Of a DNA stretch of 64,000 bases, positions 27,545-37,805 are shown one piece after another. The notes below the pieces were generated by a model. That model did no database searches. It worked only from the letters and a program-made list of their open reading frames with translations, and was not told where the DNA came from. The DNA lies in the NCBI GenBank assembly GCA_010279815.1, contig QEOQ01000206.1:1356854-1420853 (forward strand). Reading direction: 5' to 3'. A program made the position numbers and the translations under genes. This DNA is from Brachionus plicatilis. Lineage: Eukaryota > Rotifera > Eurotatoria > Ploima > Brachionidae. Position 1 is the first letter of the stretch. Each line of letters opens with the position of its first letter.

Positions 27545-28080
27545 TCATGATTTTTGAAATTTAAAAATTGACTCAATTATATCTTCTTTTTTTGCTTCTT
27601 GTGTTAAAATAACTTTTTTTAGTCTGTTCCAAACCGTCTCGATCAGGTAAAAATCTGGTGAGTTAGCAGGAGATTTGCCTTAAAACAATTTTATAGTTGA
27701 ATTGTATAACTTATTAAAATGAATTTACCCAAATAATATTGTTTTTCTTTGAGAATTCTTTACATTTTAATGATGTATGTTTAGGATGATTATCATGTTG
27801 GAGCTTAAAATCAAAAAAAATTTTTTCAAAAGCGGACGGTATTAGATACTCAGCTAAAATATCTCTTTTAAGTTCTGAGTTCATATTTTTTTGAATAATA
27901 ATGTTTTTAAAATTAAATTTTTATTTTTCAATTGTATATTTTATATTTATTTATTTAATTCAATTTTCTCACAGCAAATTTTGTGGAGCCTTCTGACAAA
28001 ATCCTAGTCCAGACATAAATCTTGCTCTTAAATTTTGAACTTGATGGTTTTGTTTCTGGTTTTGAAGCAACCAATCTTAA
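27545..28080 (-). pseudogene. Tc1/mariner-type transposase remnant
   Basis: Minus-strand pieces read in order as parts of an IS630-Tc1-mariner transposase. First comes a stretch with SKIYVWTRILSEGSTKFAV, then a clean frame beginning MNSELKRDILAEYLIPSAFE that contains QHDNHPKHTS (the second catalytic Asp region). Last comes KSPANSPDFYLIETVWNRLK (the WPANSPDLNPIE-like block with the third acidic residue) running to a stop. The pieces are separated by frame breaks and AT-rich stretches of about 50-85 bp with GT...AG ends, so they might be introns; one junction does not keep phase. I take it as decayed. Confidence 0.55.
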
Positions 28081-28253
28081 AAGATAAATTATTTTTATGA
28101 CTTAATTAGCACCAAGTTAGCTTTTTAAGTTTATTCAATTCAGTAAAATAGCGGCGATATTCAGAAACGTCTTTAACGAAAATTCAAAGTCTATTGTTGA
28201 ACAATTTGAAACAAATTTGATGGTATCTAGCTGTATTTAGCTATACCATGTTT

Positions 28254-28254
<1 letters not shown>

Positions 28255-28287
<33 letters not shown>
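28255..28287. repeat. (AGT)n microsatellite, LINE 3' tail
   Basis: About eleven AGT triplets directly at the 3' end of the minus-strand LINE; a matching (TAC)n tail ends the plus-strand LINE fragment at 33031-33046. Confidence 0.8.
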
Positions 28288-28289
<2 letters not shown>

Positions 28290-28401
28290 CAGCTGTGACA
28301 CATGCGCATGCATGTGCGGAGTGCAGTTTATAAGGCTGCACTATATCAGCTGGTGCCTTATCTGACTTTGTTTAAATTAGGTTTGATATATCTGTCATCG
28401 T

Positions 28402-28796
28402 AAATTTTGATAACACGTAAATATTGATAATTACGAAACTTAATAAAGACAAAATTATTGATAAATTTGCGAGCACCTATTCTCTTTATAAACAGAAACA
28501 AGATTCTGGTAGGAAAAAATTTCAGCTTTTCATTGATTGTTTTTGCAGTCAAATTGATTAAAGATTGAGATTGCTAGGTACTTAAGGAAAATAAATATTT
28601 TAAAAATTTGCACACAAAACTTTGAGAACCCATTACTTTGTGAATACTTATTCTTTTTCGATTAACAAACTAGATTCTGGAAGAGAAAATTTTTCACTAT
28701 GGATTATCATTATTTGCAGCCAAAATGATTAAGGTTTTAGATTGCTAGGTACTTTAGAATTGATAATTATCAAAATTTACGTGTTATCAAATTTTA
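28402..28796. mobile_element. MITE-like insertion in the LINE 3' region
   Basis: The left end (TAAATTTTGATAACACGTAA at 28401) and the right end (reverse complement of GTGTTATCAAATTTTA near 28781-28796) form inverted repeats of about 33 bp. The interior is two imperfect copies of a unit of about 190 bp, each ending GATTGCTAGGTACTT (28569 and 28740). The element separates the LINE coding end from its (TAC)n tail. Confidence 0.5.
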
Positions 28797-29829
28797 CTAT
28801 AATATCGATCTTCTCGATCGGCCTGCTGTCATGTGGTTGTCAAGGGCAGCCTTAAAACTGTTCACCGACTCGGCGTTCACTACCGTGGATAGTAGTAAAT
28901 TCCTGGTAGTGGCAGTTTTGTTGTTCAAGAATCTATTTCTCCTCATGCTTTCCTTACAGATTTCTCTAACTAACTGGAATGTATGTTACCTATTTCCACT
29001 ATTTCCTCTTTTTAACCCTATATCCACCTCCTCTAGTCCATTGACTAATTTATATATTTGTATTAAATACCCTCTTTTACGCCTACTTTCAAGGTCTGTA
29101 ATTTCCAAGATCCTTAATCGTTCATAATAATTTTTTCCTTTTAATTCTTCCACTATCTATGTGGCTCTGTGTTGTACACTTTCTAACTTGGCATCCTCGC
29201 CTGCAGACATATTATTCCATGCTGCTGATGCAAATTCTAGATGCAGCCTTGCATATGTTGGGTATAGTTTCTTGAACAAGTTTATGTTATAGTATTTGAA
29301 TGTCCTCCTTATTCTACATTGAATCCAACTAGCATTATTAACGGCTGCCTCGACCTGTGCCTTGTTTTTTCCATCTGCGATTATCATAATTCCCAAGTCC
29401 CTCTCTACTTCCGTAGTATTCAGCTCCTGCTCCCCCACACAGTATTTTTTGCATTTATTATTTTTGCCGAGTGCATTATTTTACACTTGGCACTGTTCAA
29501 GCTCATCCACCATCTTTTAAACCATGACTCTATTTTGTTGATGTCCTGTTGTAGCCCATTGTCTTGTCCATCTTCATTCCTTGGACCTCGTTGTCGTCTG
29601 CGTACATCTCGCAGTTGTTCCACAGCTTGTCTGACAGGTCATTTATGTACATTACAAACAGTAATGGTCCTGGTACCGTCCCTTGCGGTACCGAACTCGT
29701 CACTGATTGCCAGCTAGATTCACTGTCCCCTAGTACTACCCGTTGCTTCCTGTCACTCAAAATGCCTTTATCCACCTAACCATCTGTTCCCGTATTCCAT
29801 ATGCTTCCAATTTCTGAACCAGCTTGTTT

Positions 29830-31577
29830 TAAACTTGTATTTTCGTATTACGCTTATCTTTTTAACAAATTTTACTGAAATTTATCATTTCAAAATATGT
29901 AAATTTATGAAAAAATCGGTACTTTTATTTTTCTCAATTTTTTTTGTAATTTTTTGAATCTACTGAATAAAGTTAAAACTGGCCTAAAAAATTTTTGTTT
30001 AATTACAATTTTTCGAAATTTATAGTTAAAATCGTAACAATAGTATCAAATCAGCTCTGTAGATTTACTTTTTAGTAAACTTGAGTCTAAAAATGAATTA
30101 CTCCAATGTATTAGATATTGTACCTTGAAAAGTTAGAATTAATTTTATTGAATTTGGTCAAGTAGATTTAAAATTCAAACTATCAAAGTGTTGCTTTCGT
30201 AAGGATCGTGTCAACCATCTTTATCGCATAATTCAAATAATGGCTTGCAACCTGACGTTATATACAATTGTTACGATGGGTTCACCTCAATAAAAAGCAG
30301 AACTCTAAAACTTCTTAGGAATGATATTCTATTACCGTCGCATTGTAAATTTTAGTACAACAATCGCATGTTCGAGGTGACCAAGAAAAAATGACCATTT
30401 TTTTAAAAATGCTTATTTTCGCCAAATTCTTTTTTATCTCTATTTCGATAAAGAATTTACAATCTTCACAGATTCCTCCTCAGTCCGCATCGGAGGTTTT
30501 TTTACTCAAAATTCAATTGTATTAACCCAGTTGCATAAGTATCTACTCTCAATTTCAAATTTTGAGTCTAAAAATCAAAATTAAGTATGGTTTAACGCAC
30601 TAGATATCATTTTCAAATAAGATTGAAATTTTGAACAAAAAATTTAATAGAGAGCTTGTATTGGTCAAGTTGGCTTCTAGATAATAAATTTAAAAACATA
30701 TAAGATGATTTTAGTTTTGCTAAATTATGAAATTTAAATTTCGGAAGTCCTAAAAAAACTCAAAAATAAATTAAATTTAATCATTGCTTTTCCGAAACAT
30801 TTTTTTTTAATCAGTTTTAATTTTTAAATATATTTTGAGGAATAAGACTCTTTACGCTATTTAATCTCTCTATTCAAGAATATCTCCTTTTTGGCCCTTT
30901 TAATACATTAATTAACGTTAAATTACGTTTTAAAACGTAAATTTACGTAAAATTATTTGAATTTACCAGAAAATAAAAAGGGCCAACAAGTAGACATTTT
31001 TTCGTAATTTTTGGTAATAATAATAATTTTTAATTTTATTCAATTTTGATTTTATAAATTAAATTTATGTTTTTACGGAATTTTTATTTTGCGAATTTTA
31101 GTTTGTAAAAAAACGTAAAATAAATTAAAATTTTTTTTTTGTTTATTTAGATCTTATCTCTTTATTTTTGAATTTATACTTAGTTTTATTAATTTTAGCT
31201 TTAGATCGATCATTTTTTAAACTATTGGCAGAATCGAGCAATGCTATTTTATAATTTCTATCCTTTATTAACTAAAAGAAAAACGTATAGGAGCTTGTAG
31301 TTTGTTTTACATAAAAACCATGTGTCATAGCACTACTGCATCTGATAAAGAGTTTTCTCAACTTTTCTTTGATTGTGTCAGTTTTGTGATTGTTAAGAAA
31401 AGCTTGAAAGCTTGAAGGATTGTTTACAGTATTTTTTTTACTTCATTTTCATTATTTTTAATAAAGAAATTTTATAATATTTATCCAGTCTTAACATCTC
31501 AATCGAAAAAATTCAACTTGAGAGTAAGAATAAGTTTTCGTCAAATTTATGCTTACTATCAAGAAAGGAGTTGAACT
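29830..31577. other. AT-rich spacer, no gene seen
   Basis: No credible gene. A 97-bp palindrome near 30889-30986 has TTGGCCCTTTT-type ends and an interior rich in ACGTAA words; it may be a tiny inverted-repeat element. A GGAGG/CCTCC hairpin lies near 30478-30498. Confidence 0.4.
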
Positions 31578-31762
31578 TAACGGGTGATGCATAAGTAAAT
31601 GAACAAAAGTTTAGTTAACTTGCCCGATCATGCAAATGATCAGGTGATCCTCTATACAGTCATCTCGTATGTGACATAATTGCGAGTAAACTGTATATAT
31701 ATTTATTAACTACTTAACATTAGCTATTAAATTACAAATAAAAAAATTTTTTAAATTGGACT

Positions 31763-32427
31763 ATCTGTGTCTGAACGAGAGGCTTTTCGAAAAGCAGTCA
31801 AAAATATCATTTCACAAATGACAAAATCCGATCTTGTGGCGCACTTTACAAAGAAAAAAATCGCTCGAAGTACAAAATATAATACGATCAATCATATTCA
31901 AATTGGAGATCCTCTACTAAATTTTCTTAATCTTTTTACAGAGTGAAAAAAAATTAAGTATTAACAAAATTATGATATTTTTTAGGTTTTTGTGCGTTCA
32001 ATTCATCAATTCGAGCATTTATGTCCAAAAATGCTTGTATAAACGCCTTCTTTCATTTATACATGAGTATCATCAAGATCTTGACTGCATTTTTCGGCCT
32101 GACTTAGCATCTGCTCACTATTCTATTCTAAGCACGACATGGATGAACGAAAATGTAAATTATGTGACCCTCGATATCAACCCGCCAAAGGTCCCTCAAG
32201 CGCGTCAAATCGAAAATTTTTGAGGTTGTTTAAGTGAAAAAGTATTCGAGGGAGGTTGGCAAGCCTCAGCTGAGCAACAGCTGATTAACCGTATTAAATT
32301 GAAGTTGAAAGAATTTGACTTAAATTTTGTGAAATCCCTTATGGCGGGTGTCAAAGCAAAGCTCAGAAAAATCGGCCACGATGGAGTTATTTCATTATTT
32401 AAAAATCATAATTCTATTAAAAAATAA
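31763..32427 (+). pseudogene. Mariner-type transposase, decayed
   Basis: The N-terminal helix-turn-helix part reads ERE-AFRKAVKNIISQMTKSDLVA and HFTKKKIARSTKYNTINHI. After a gap, the C-terminal part from 31972 reads through IFRPDLASAHYS (catalytic region), MNENVNYVTLDINPPKVPQA and RQIENF. A TGA at 32221-32223 stands where the family has a Trp codon. The same frame then continues with GCLSEKVFEGGWQASAEQQL to KAKLRKIGHDGVISLFKNHN. The middle third, with the first catalytic Asp, is missing. No function is expected. Confidence 0.7.
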
Positions 32428-32514
32428 ATTCTTTACAACATAAAAAAAAAAACAGAACTTAATATCATTTTTATTTTTTGAGATATTCCCTTTTAATTTT
32501 TGTCCATTTACTTA

Positions 32515-33046
32515 AATCATTTACTCGGCATCTTAATCTCAAATGATTTAAAACCAACTCGTCAAGCAAACAAAGCGGCCGCAAACTCAAACTCTATGCT
32601 AAACTCGCTCAAAAACGTCTTTACTCTAAGATATGCCGATCTTTGGAAAAAGCTTTACACCTGCTATATGCAAGTGCAAGTGCAGCGTGGAACCCATACA
32701 CTCAAATGGACATTAACACGCTTGAAAAAGTTCAACACAGAACAACAAAAATAATACATGAGTTGAAAGGATTAAACTACGAAGACAGATGCAGCAAACT
32801 TGGACTCACCACGCTATCAAACAGATGAATCCGAGGAGATATAATACAAAAATTCAAATTTGAAACTAAAAAAGAGTACATTGAATGGCACGCACTGCCA
32901 GTATGCTCAGAAACTTGCACAGGTCACAGAGGTCAATTTAGACGCGAATTGGTAGGATGTTGGAACCCCAGACAGGGCGTCATCTACTGTTGACGCGCTC
33001 CGCATGATTAACGTCATGCTGCGTTTAAAAATACTACTACTACTAC
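32515..33046 (+). mobile_element. LINE 3' fragment inside the mariner right repeat
   Basis: It begins in a LINE C-terminal frame (LLGILISNDLKPTRQANKAA), shifts frame near 32700 and continues with ASASAAWNPYTQMDINTLEK, VQHRTTKIIHELKGLNYEDR and a stop at 32826. The untranslated end is followed by a (TAC)n tail. A (T)ACTTA word occurs at both edges (32509-32514 and 33044-33049) and may be the target duplication, although it overlaps the TAC tail. Confidence 0.7.
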
Positions 33047-33079
33047 TTATGCATCACCCGTTATCTTTTGATTTTTGAA

Positions 33080-33320
33080 GAGAAGCATGAGCCCAAAAGG
33101 GTTAACGGTATAATTAAATATTTGCAGAGACATTTTAACTCTCCATTTGTAATCATTTTTCAATCTTTTCAAAGTAACTATTGACAACCTTAGAAATGTT
33201 TCCTTTTTTTTAATAATGAAAAAGGTGTCAACAAAAAAAGGGCAGACTTAAGACCGAACCTTGAGGGACACCGGTTTCGATATTACCGTGAAAGTGGTGC
33301 TTTCCTTGAAAAAAAGGCTT
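33080..33320 (-). pseudogene. LINE reverse-transcriptase remnant
   Basis: Minus-strand reading gives GNIETGVPQGSVLSLPFF, the reverse-transcriptase GVPQGSVLGP block. After frame breaks it gives KRLKNDYKWRVKMSLQIFNY, which resembles the W-K-MN region downstream of the YADD motif. The catalytic YADD itself is not preserved. It directly borders the mariner element. Confidence 0.5.
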
Positions 33321-34424
33321 CTATCATACTGTAATTTTTAATCCGAATTTTTTTTCCTTTTTTGTCCAAATTATCTTTAGTCAAATCGATTAATCTTAAA
33401 CTTATGCACTTTTGTCCGAATTTTCAATATATAACGCGGCACCAAATTCGGAAAATTCTAAGTTATCACTGCATTAAAAAAAACCTGAAATTACGATTTA
33501 CGTTGATTTACGTTTTTTGTGCAGGATTAAAGATTGTAAATTAAATTATTTAAAAAAAATTAATTCTCTATTTTTTATGAGGCCTCAATAGTTTAGTCTC
33601 AAACATTAAAATTTCGGATCTAGCCAAAAATATAATAAACTGGTCACAAAAAATGTGATCATTCTGATGATGCTGGTTTACAATTATTTTCTGTCTTTAA
33701 ATGATTTGAAAAAAAATTATCTGACTAAATATTATGAAGATAACAGGTTACTTGAAACGGAAAGAATATTGATAAAAATTTTTTTTTAAATAAATCCCAC
33801 TTTTTTGTTTGATTTGATAAAATGGTTAAAGAATTTTAATTCTTAAAAATGGAAGCTCGTTTTTGAACACCTTTTATCTATTTTTTTTTAAATAAATTTA
33901 TATCATTTTTCCTTTTTTTTAATCTAATTTTTTTTTATACGAATTATGATAAAAATATAAATCAAATAAATAATTCCTACAAAATCGATTTAAAAAAAAC
34001 TGGAACAAAAAAAGAGATGAAGTTAAAGCTATTGATAATAATTAATGCTTTTTAAATTGTTTAATTTGCTTTTCATCGGTAACCAATGATTTTAGATTGT
34101 ATCAGTAATATCACTGATATATTCTTTCTACGAACAATTTTGCGTTAAAATTTTTTGCGTTTCTGAGTTGTTTAAAAGTCAAAAGTCTCAAGTCAAGTCC
34201 AAGTTCGGACTTAATTTTTTTCTTTTAAAGTCCAAGTCAGGACTTTATTAAAAATTACTTTTCAGAAAAAAAAAATTCTAAAAATCTTAAACATAAGTTT
34301 TGTCTGATTCGTATAAAGTATTTTATTGGTGTTTATTTATTTTCAAAATATTGATATTTTATTAATCATCATCCATTTTTAGGGTTTTAGAATGTTTAAT
34401 TCTTGGTTCCTTAGAATGTGAGAA
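33321..34424. other. AT-rich spacer
   Basis: No gene is seen. At 34135-34162 lies the first copy of a 28-bp word (CAATTTTGCGTTAAAATTTT, then TTGCGTTT) whose second copy closes the truncated desaturase duplicate at 40226-40253. Confidence 0.4.
34135..34162. repeat. 28-bp direct repeat, left copy
   Basis: CAATTTTGCGTTAAAATTTT followed by TTGCGTTT; an identical copy stands at 40226-40253. The two enclose the truncated desaturase duplicate and its LINE. Confidence 0.8.
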
Positions 34425-34430
34425 AATTTT

Positions 34431-34530
34431 GTAAATATTATTTAAAAAATATTTTAAAAAATAAGAAACAATAAGTCTTAATTACAAGTTTATCAATTAA
34501 ATTAAGAATAGCTTGCAATAAATAGTTAAT
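34431..34530. repeat. Duplicated desaturase 3'-flank segment
   Basis: These 100 bp match the sequence at 47101-47195, 3' of desaturase copy C (shared TTTGTAAATATTATTTAAAA and GTCTTAATTACAA). In copy A the rest of the flank resumes only at 39364, after the LINE, so the LINE appears to have inserted into copy A's 3' flank. Confidence 0.6.
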
Positions 34531-34829
34531 ATAATTGTAGTGTAGAAGATCAATTAGATGCAGTAAACTCTATCTGAGCCGTAGCCATAATAAATCTGCC
34601 AAAAGAGATCTTCGTATGTCAGCTACATAAAAAAGGAACAAATAATTGTAATTATTATATAGATTAAATGGGTTTAGATTATTTGTAAATTTCAAAAATA
34701 AAATTATTCATCTTAAAATAAATTAACATAAACAATTATGTAAGAAAACTTAATTGACACTGCGTCAACTTTGTTAAGAACTCCACAAAACGCAACAAAA
34801 ATTTGTTGGTTTCGTTTCAGAGTACTCAA

Positions 34830-35660
34830 AGAGTCTAAGAAATACACGTCCTGAAATGACTCCTGAGGAAAAAATCAGTAAACCTGAATTTTCAACTTGG
34901 AAAAGTTAACTTTTGATTTTGGAATCAGCAAATTTTTCCAAGGATACAACGATTCAAGATTTGTTGTTCACAGATTCTGATTTGACTACCCAAGGAGAAA
35001 AATTGCAAAACGAACTGGCAATGTTAAATGAAAAAACTGTCGAATTAGACATTAAGGTAGAAGAAACGAACCTTTGACATCTGCATGGGTTACTATGGCT
35101 AGTCGAGCAGTAGCTCAAGTTGAAGGCAAAAAACTAGAACGTGCACCTGTACAAGTCGAAGTACTCAACTCTGTCGTTAGTGAACAGAGAGAAAGAGAAA
35201 GGAGAAAACTCAACGTTATTGTTTTTGGCGTTCCAGTGAGCACAAAAAAGTCAAAAGAAGGTCAAGATGCGGACGACAAAGGTATTGTCGAGAGAACATT
35301 TGAAGCTATCAAAGCCGATGTTAAGAAGATAAAATCTATACGACGTTTCAAAGCGAACTCGAATTCTAATCGACCACCACCGATTTAAATTCAACTAAAC
35401 AATGAAAATGATCGTAATATTATTATAAAGTCAGCTTAAGAACTGAGAAAACATACCGAATTTAGGGAAGTCTACATTAATCCAGATTTGACCTAGGCAG
35501 AGAGGGTTTTGGACAAAAAAAGAAGAGAGGATAGATTTAGCTTAAATGAAAGAGAACGGAGTATGGGTTCAAATGTCAGATTTGGGATCAGAGGCGATGG
35601 TTTTCTGAGATTTACAGCAGAGCAAGTATGCGAAACCGTCCAAAATAACATGCAACATTA
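34830..35660 (+). pseudogene. LINE ORF1 remnant
   Basis: Broken frames encode a charged, helix-rich protein (NELAMLNEKTVELDIKVEET, then EQRERERRKLNVIVFGVPVS from 35074). The RRKLNVIVFGVP motif is typical of the domain after the coiled coil in ORF1 proteins of CR1/jockey-like LINEs, which bind the element RNA. Stops at 35386 and later interrupt it. Confidence 0.55.
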
Positions 35661-35699
35661 AAAAAATTTCAAAAAGTAGCGTCTCAAATAAATTAGGTA

Positions 35700-36522
35700 T
35701 CAAATTTCAGAAACTTGGTTCTCAGAATATTCGTGTAAACTTTTAGATGGATTTGATTCATTTAATTACTGGAGAAAGGACTGTGTAGGTTGAGGTGTGT
35801 CTATTTTTGTAAACAAAAAGTTGAAGGCATACGAGATAAACGACGAATATTTATACTACACTAATGTGGAACAAGTTTGGTGTACGATTCAGACTTCATC
35901 TGAAAAAATTTTAGTAGGGTGTGTATACAGACCACCAAGCTCAAGAAACTCAGATGATGAGATAATTAAGGTCATTAAAAGGTCAAATGTGATTATTTAC
36001 AATTCCAAGTATTCGGGTGTTATTTTATGTGGAGATTTTAATTGTCCTAAAATAGATTGGCATTACGGCTCATTTCATTCGTGCCCAAACGACAACACAT
36101 CTTTCGAGGCTGATTTAATCGAGTGCTTGGACGATTGTTTTTACTTTCAAAATGTGTTCGAATCTACTTTTCAGTCAGAAATCGGTAAATCGAAAAGTTT
36201 AGTTGACTTGGTGATTACCGAAGATCCAAATCGCATCTATGAATCTTATGGACCACCACACGGGGTGGTAAAGCAAGGTCACCTGACCCTCTCATGGAAA
36301 TACGAGTTAAAGACGAATGAAAAAGACCAAGATGATGTTTTTCATAGACCGGCTTATAATTATCGAAAAGGGGATTACGATTCTTTTTCGAGTTTCCTTA
36401 GTGAAGTGGATTGGATTCAAGTTTTTACTGGTTTAAATTTGAATCAAATGTATGATAAATTCTTGTTCTATTACGATATTGCATGTAAGCGATTTATACC
36501 TAAAAGAAAGCCTAAATTTTAA
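35700..36522 (+). pseudogene. LINE apurinic-type endonuclease domain
   Basis: The frame begins ISETWFSEYSCKLLDGFDSF and has a stop where the family has Gly-Gly-Val (35792). It then runs open as SIFVNKKLKAYEINDEYLYY with VGCVYRPPSS, GDFNCPKIDW and LVDLVIT, the core motifs of the exonuclease/endonuclease/phosphatase fold that nicks target DNA. The last catalytic motif, normally SDH, reads GHLTLSW. The frame ends at the edge of the inserted DNA element. Confidence 0.75.
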
Positions 36523-36528
36523 CAATAA

Positions 36529-37805
36529 CCCAGTCAAGCTAAAAACGATGAGTTCATGGATGATTCATCTATGAATCACCTCATTTTTTATAGATAAAAA
36601 AAAATTTTTGATTAAAACCAGAAAATTTTCATTGTATTCTCTTCAAAACATTTAGAAATGACCCAATCATGAAATACTTTAGATTTTCATCTTTGCTTCA
36701 TTCTTTAATTTTCTCATCAATTATGAATGATTTTTTGGACTAAAACCAAGAAAAAGTTTATGAACTAATTGAATTTATTGTGATATATTATTGGTTCGTT
36801 GTAAAGTTTTGTGCTTAATAGATATCGATTTCGACTTTCCCTTTTCTTTAATTGGCTTATGTCAACAACAGGCCATCCCATCTTCTCTTGTTATTTTTTA
36901 AATTTGATCTAACAGCTATTAACTCTTGTCAGTCCAAATTTAAAAAAATGCGTTAACGGCCAAGACGGGTCTTATTTGAGCCAAACAAAAAAATCAAAAT
37001 ATAAAAAAAAATTTACGCTTATTTTTTTAATTTTATATTAAATATCAATAATTTTTTATTTCTTTATCAGTTTCAAAATCAAAAGATAAATTTTTATTTT
37101 TTTTAGATAAACGATAAAAAATTAAATTTTGATATTTAAGGGAATAAATCGTAAAATACTTTTAAAATGAGGAAACCAGAAAGAAAATTATGAATTCACA
37201 CAGTTTAGAAGAATTACACACTCTACTAGCCGAAAGATATGAAGCTGAAATATCGAATACTTCTGGAAATTTAACTAGATAAAAAGCCGATAATTAGTGT
37301 AAATTCTTAATTAATTGTGTTTCTAGTGGATCTCCTCTTAACAAAGGACTTTATGTCTTATTGCTATCATACTATCAATGCTAGCAATGCTAGCTATCAA
37401 TGCTAAATATTAACATTGCTAGCAATGTTCTTAGATTCAAAATTTTACCCAAGCTGCACAATTATAAAGCTAATAATTTAATCAAAAGTAAAAAATTAAT
37501 TTTTTCTATTGAGAAAAAGTGAATTGATGTTTTTAATGAATCAAAAGTGTAGATAAACTTTGAAAAAATTTTGAAAAAAAACTTATGTTTTTAAAACTTC
37601 TGCTTATTATTGTCTTCTTAAAAATAATTTAAAATATTAATGAAAAATTTGAAAAAATTATGATGTATTAGAGTATTTTTTCATCGATTATTACCGATGA
37701 AATATTCTAATTTTCATCGATGAATTTCGATGAAATGGTTCCTAACTCATTAATGATTCATCTATCAATTTTCATCGATTAATCATCGTTTTTTTGGTGA
37801 CTGGG
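36529..37805. mobile_element. DNA element with CCCAGTCA...TGACTGGG ends, copy 1
   Basis: The left end CCCAGTCAAGCTAAAAACGA is matched by the reverse complement of the right end (CGTTTTTTTGGTGACTGGG), with TCATCGAT words next to both. Inside, 37191-37280 opens a short frame (MNSHSLEELHTLLAERYEAE, then ISNTSGNLTR) of unknown kind, and 37413-37430 is the perfect palindrome AACATTGCTAGCAATGTT. It interrupts the LINE between endonuclease and reverse transcriptase. The target duplication could not be settled. Family unassigned. Confidence 0.65.

Larger units (their letters stand above)
28252..29825 (-). mobile_element. 5'-truncated CR1/jockey-like LINE
   Basis: Minus-strand reverse-transcriptase pieces follow one another in shifting frames. 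KLVQKLEAYGIREQMVRWIK comes first, then the SVPQGTVPGPLLFVMYINDL block and the catalytic YADD, then the thumb/C-terminal part (QHRAT, ELKGKNYYERLRILEITDLE, RNRFLNN, SVNSFKAALDNHM). Frameshifts and a stop show it is dead. The 3' end is a non-coding GC-richer tail with a (TAC)n run (seen as AGT repeats at 28255-28287 on the plus strand). A small inverted-repeat element sits between coding end and tail. The 5' end breaks off near 29825. Confidence 0.75.
31580..33061 (+). mobile_element. Mariner-like element with TA duplication, nested LINE insert
   Basis: The left end starts ACGGGTGATGCATAAGTAAA; the right end finishes TTATGCATCACCCGT. Both are flanked by TA (31578-31579 and 33062-33063), the mariner target duplication. 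A decayed transposase lies inside on the plus strand. The right terminal repeat is split: its inner part (TTTTTGTCCATTTACTTA) ends at 32514 and its outer part resumes after a LINE fragment, at about 33047. The mariner was therefore in place before the LINE inserted. Confidence 0.8.

Noticed and set aside
30478..30500. GGAGG/CCTCC hairpin followed by T-run
   Set aside because: Looks like a bacterial terminator, but the window is eukaryotic and no gene precedes it.
33362..33544. 60-codon plus-strand frame
   Set aside because: AT-rich chance frame without motif.
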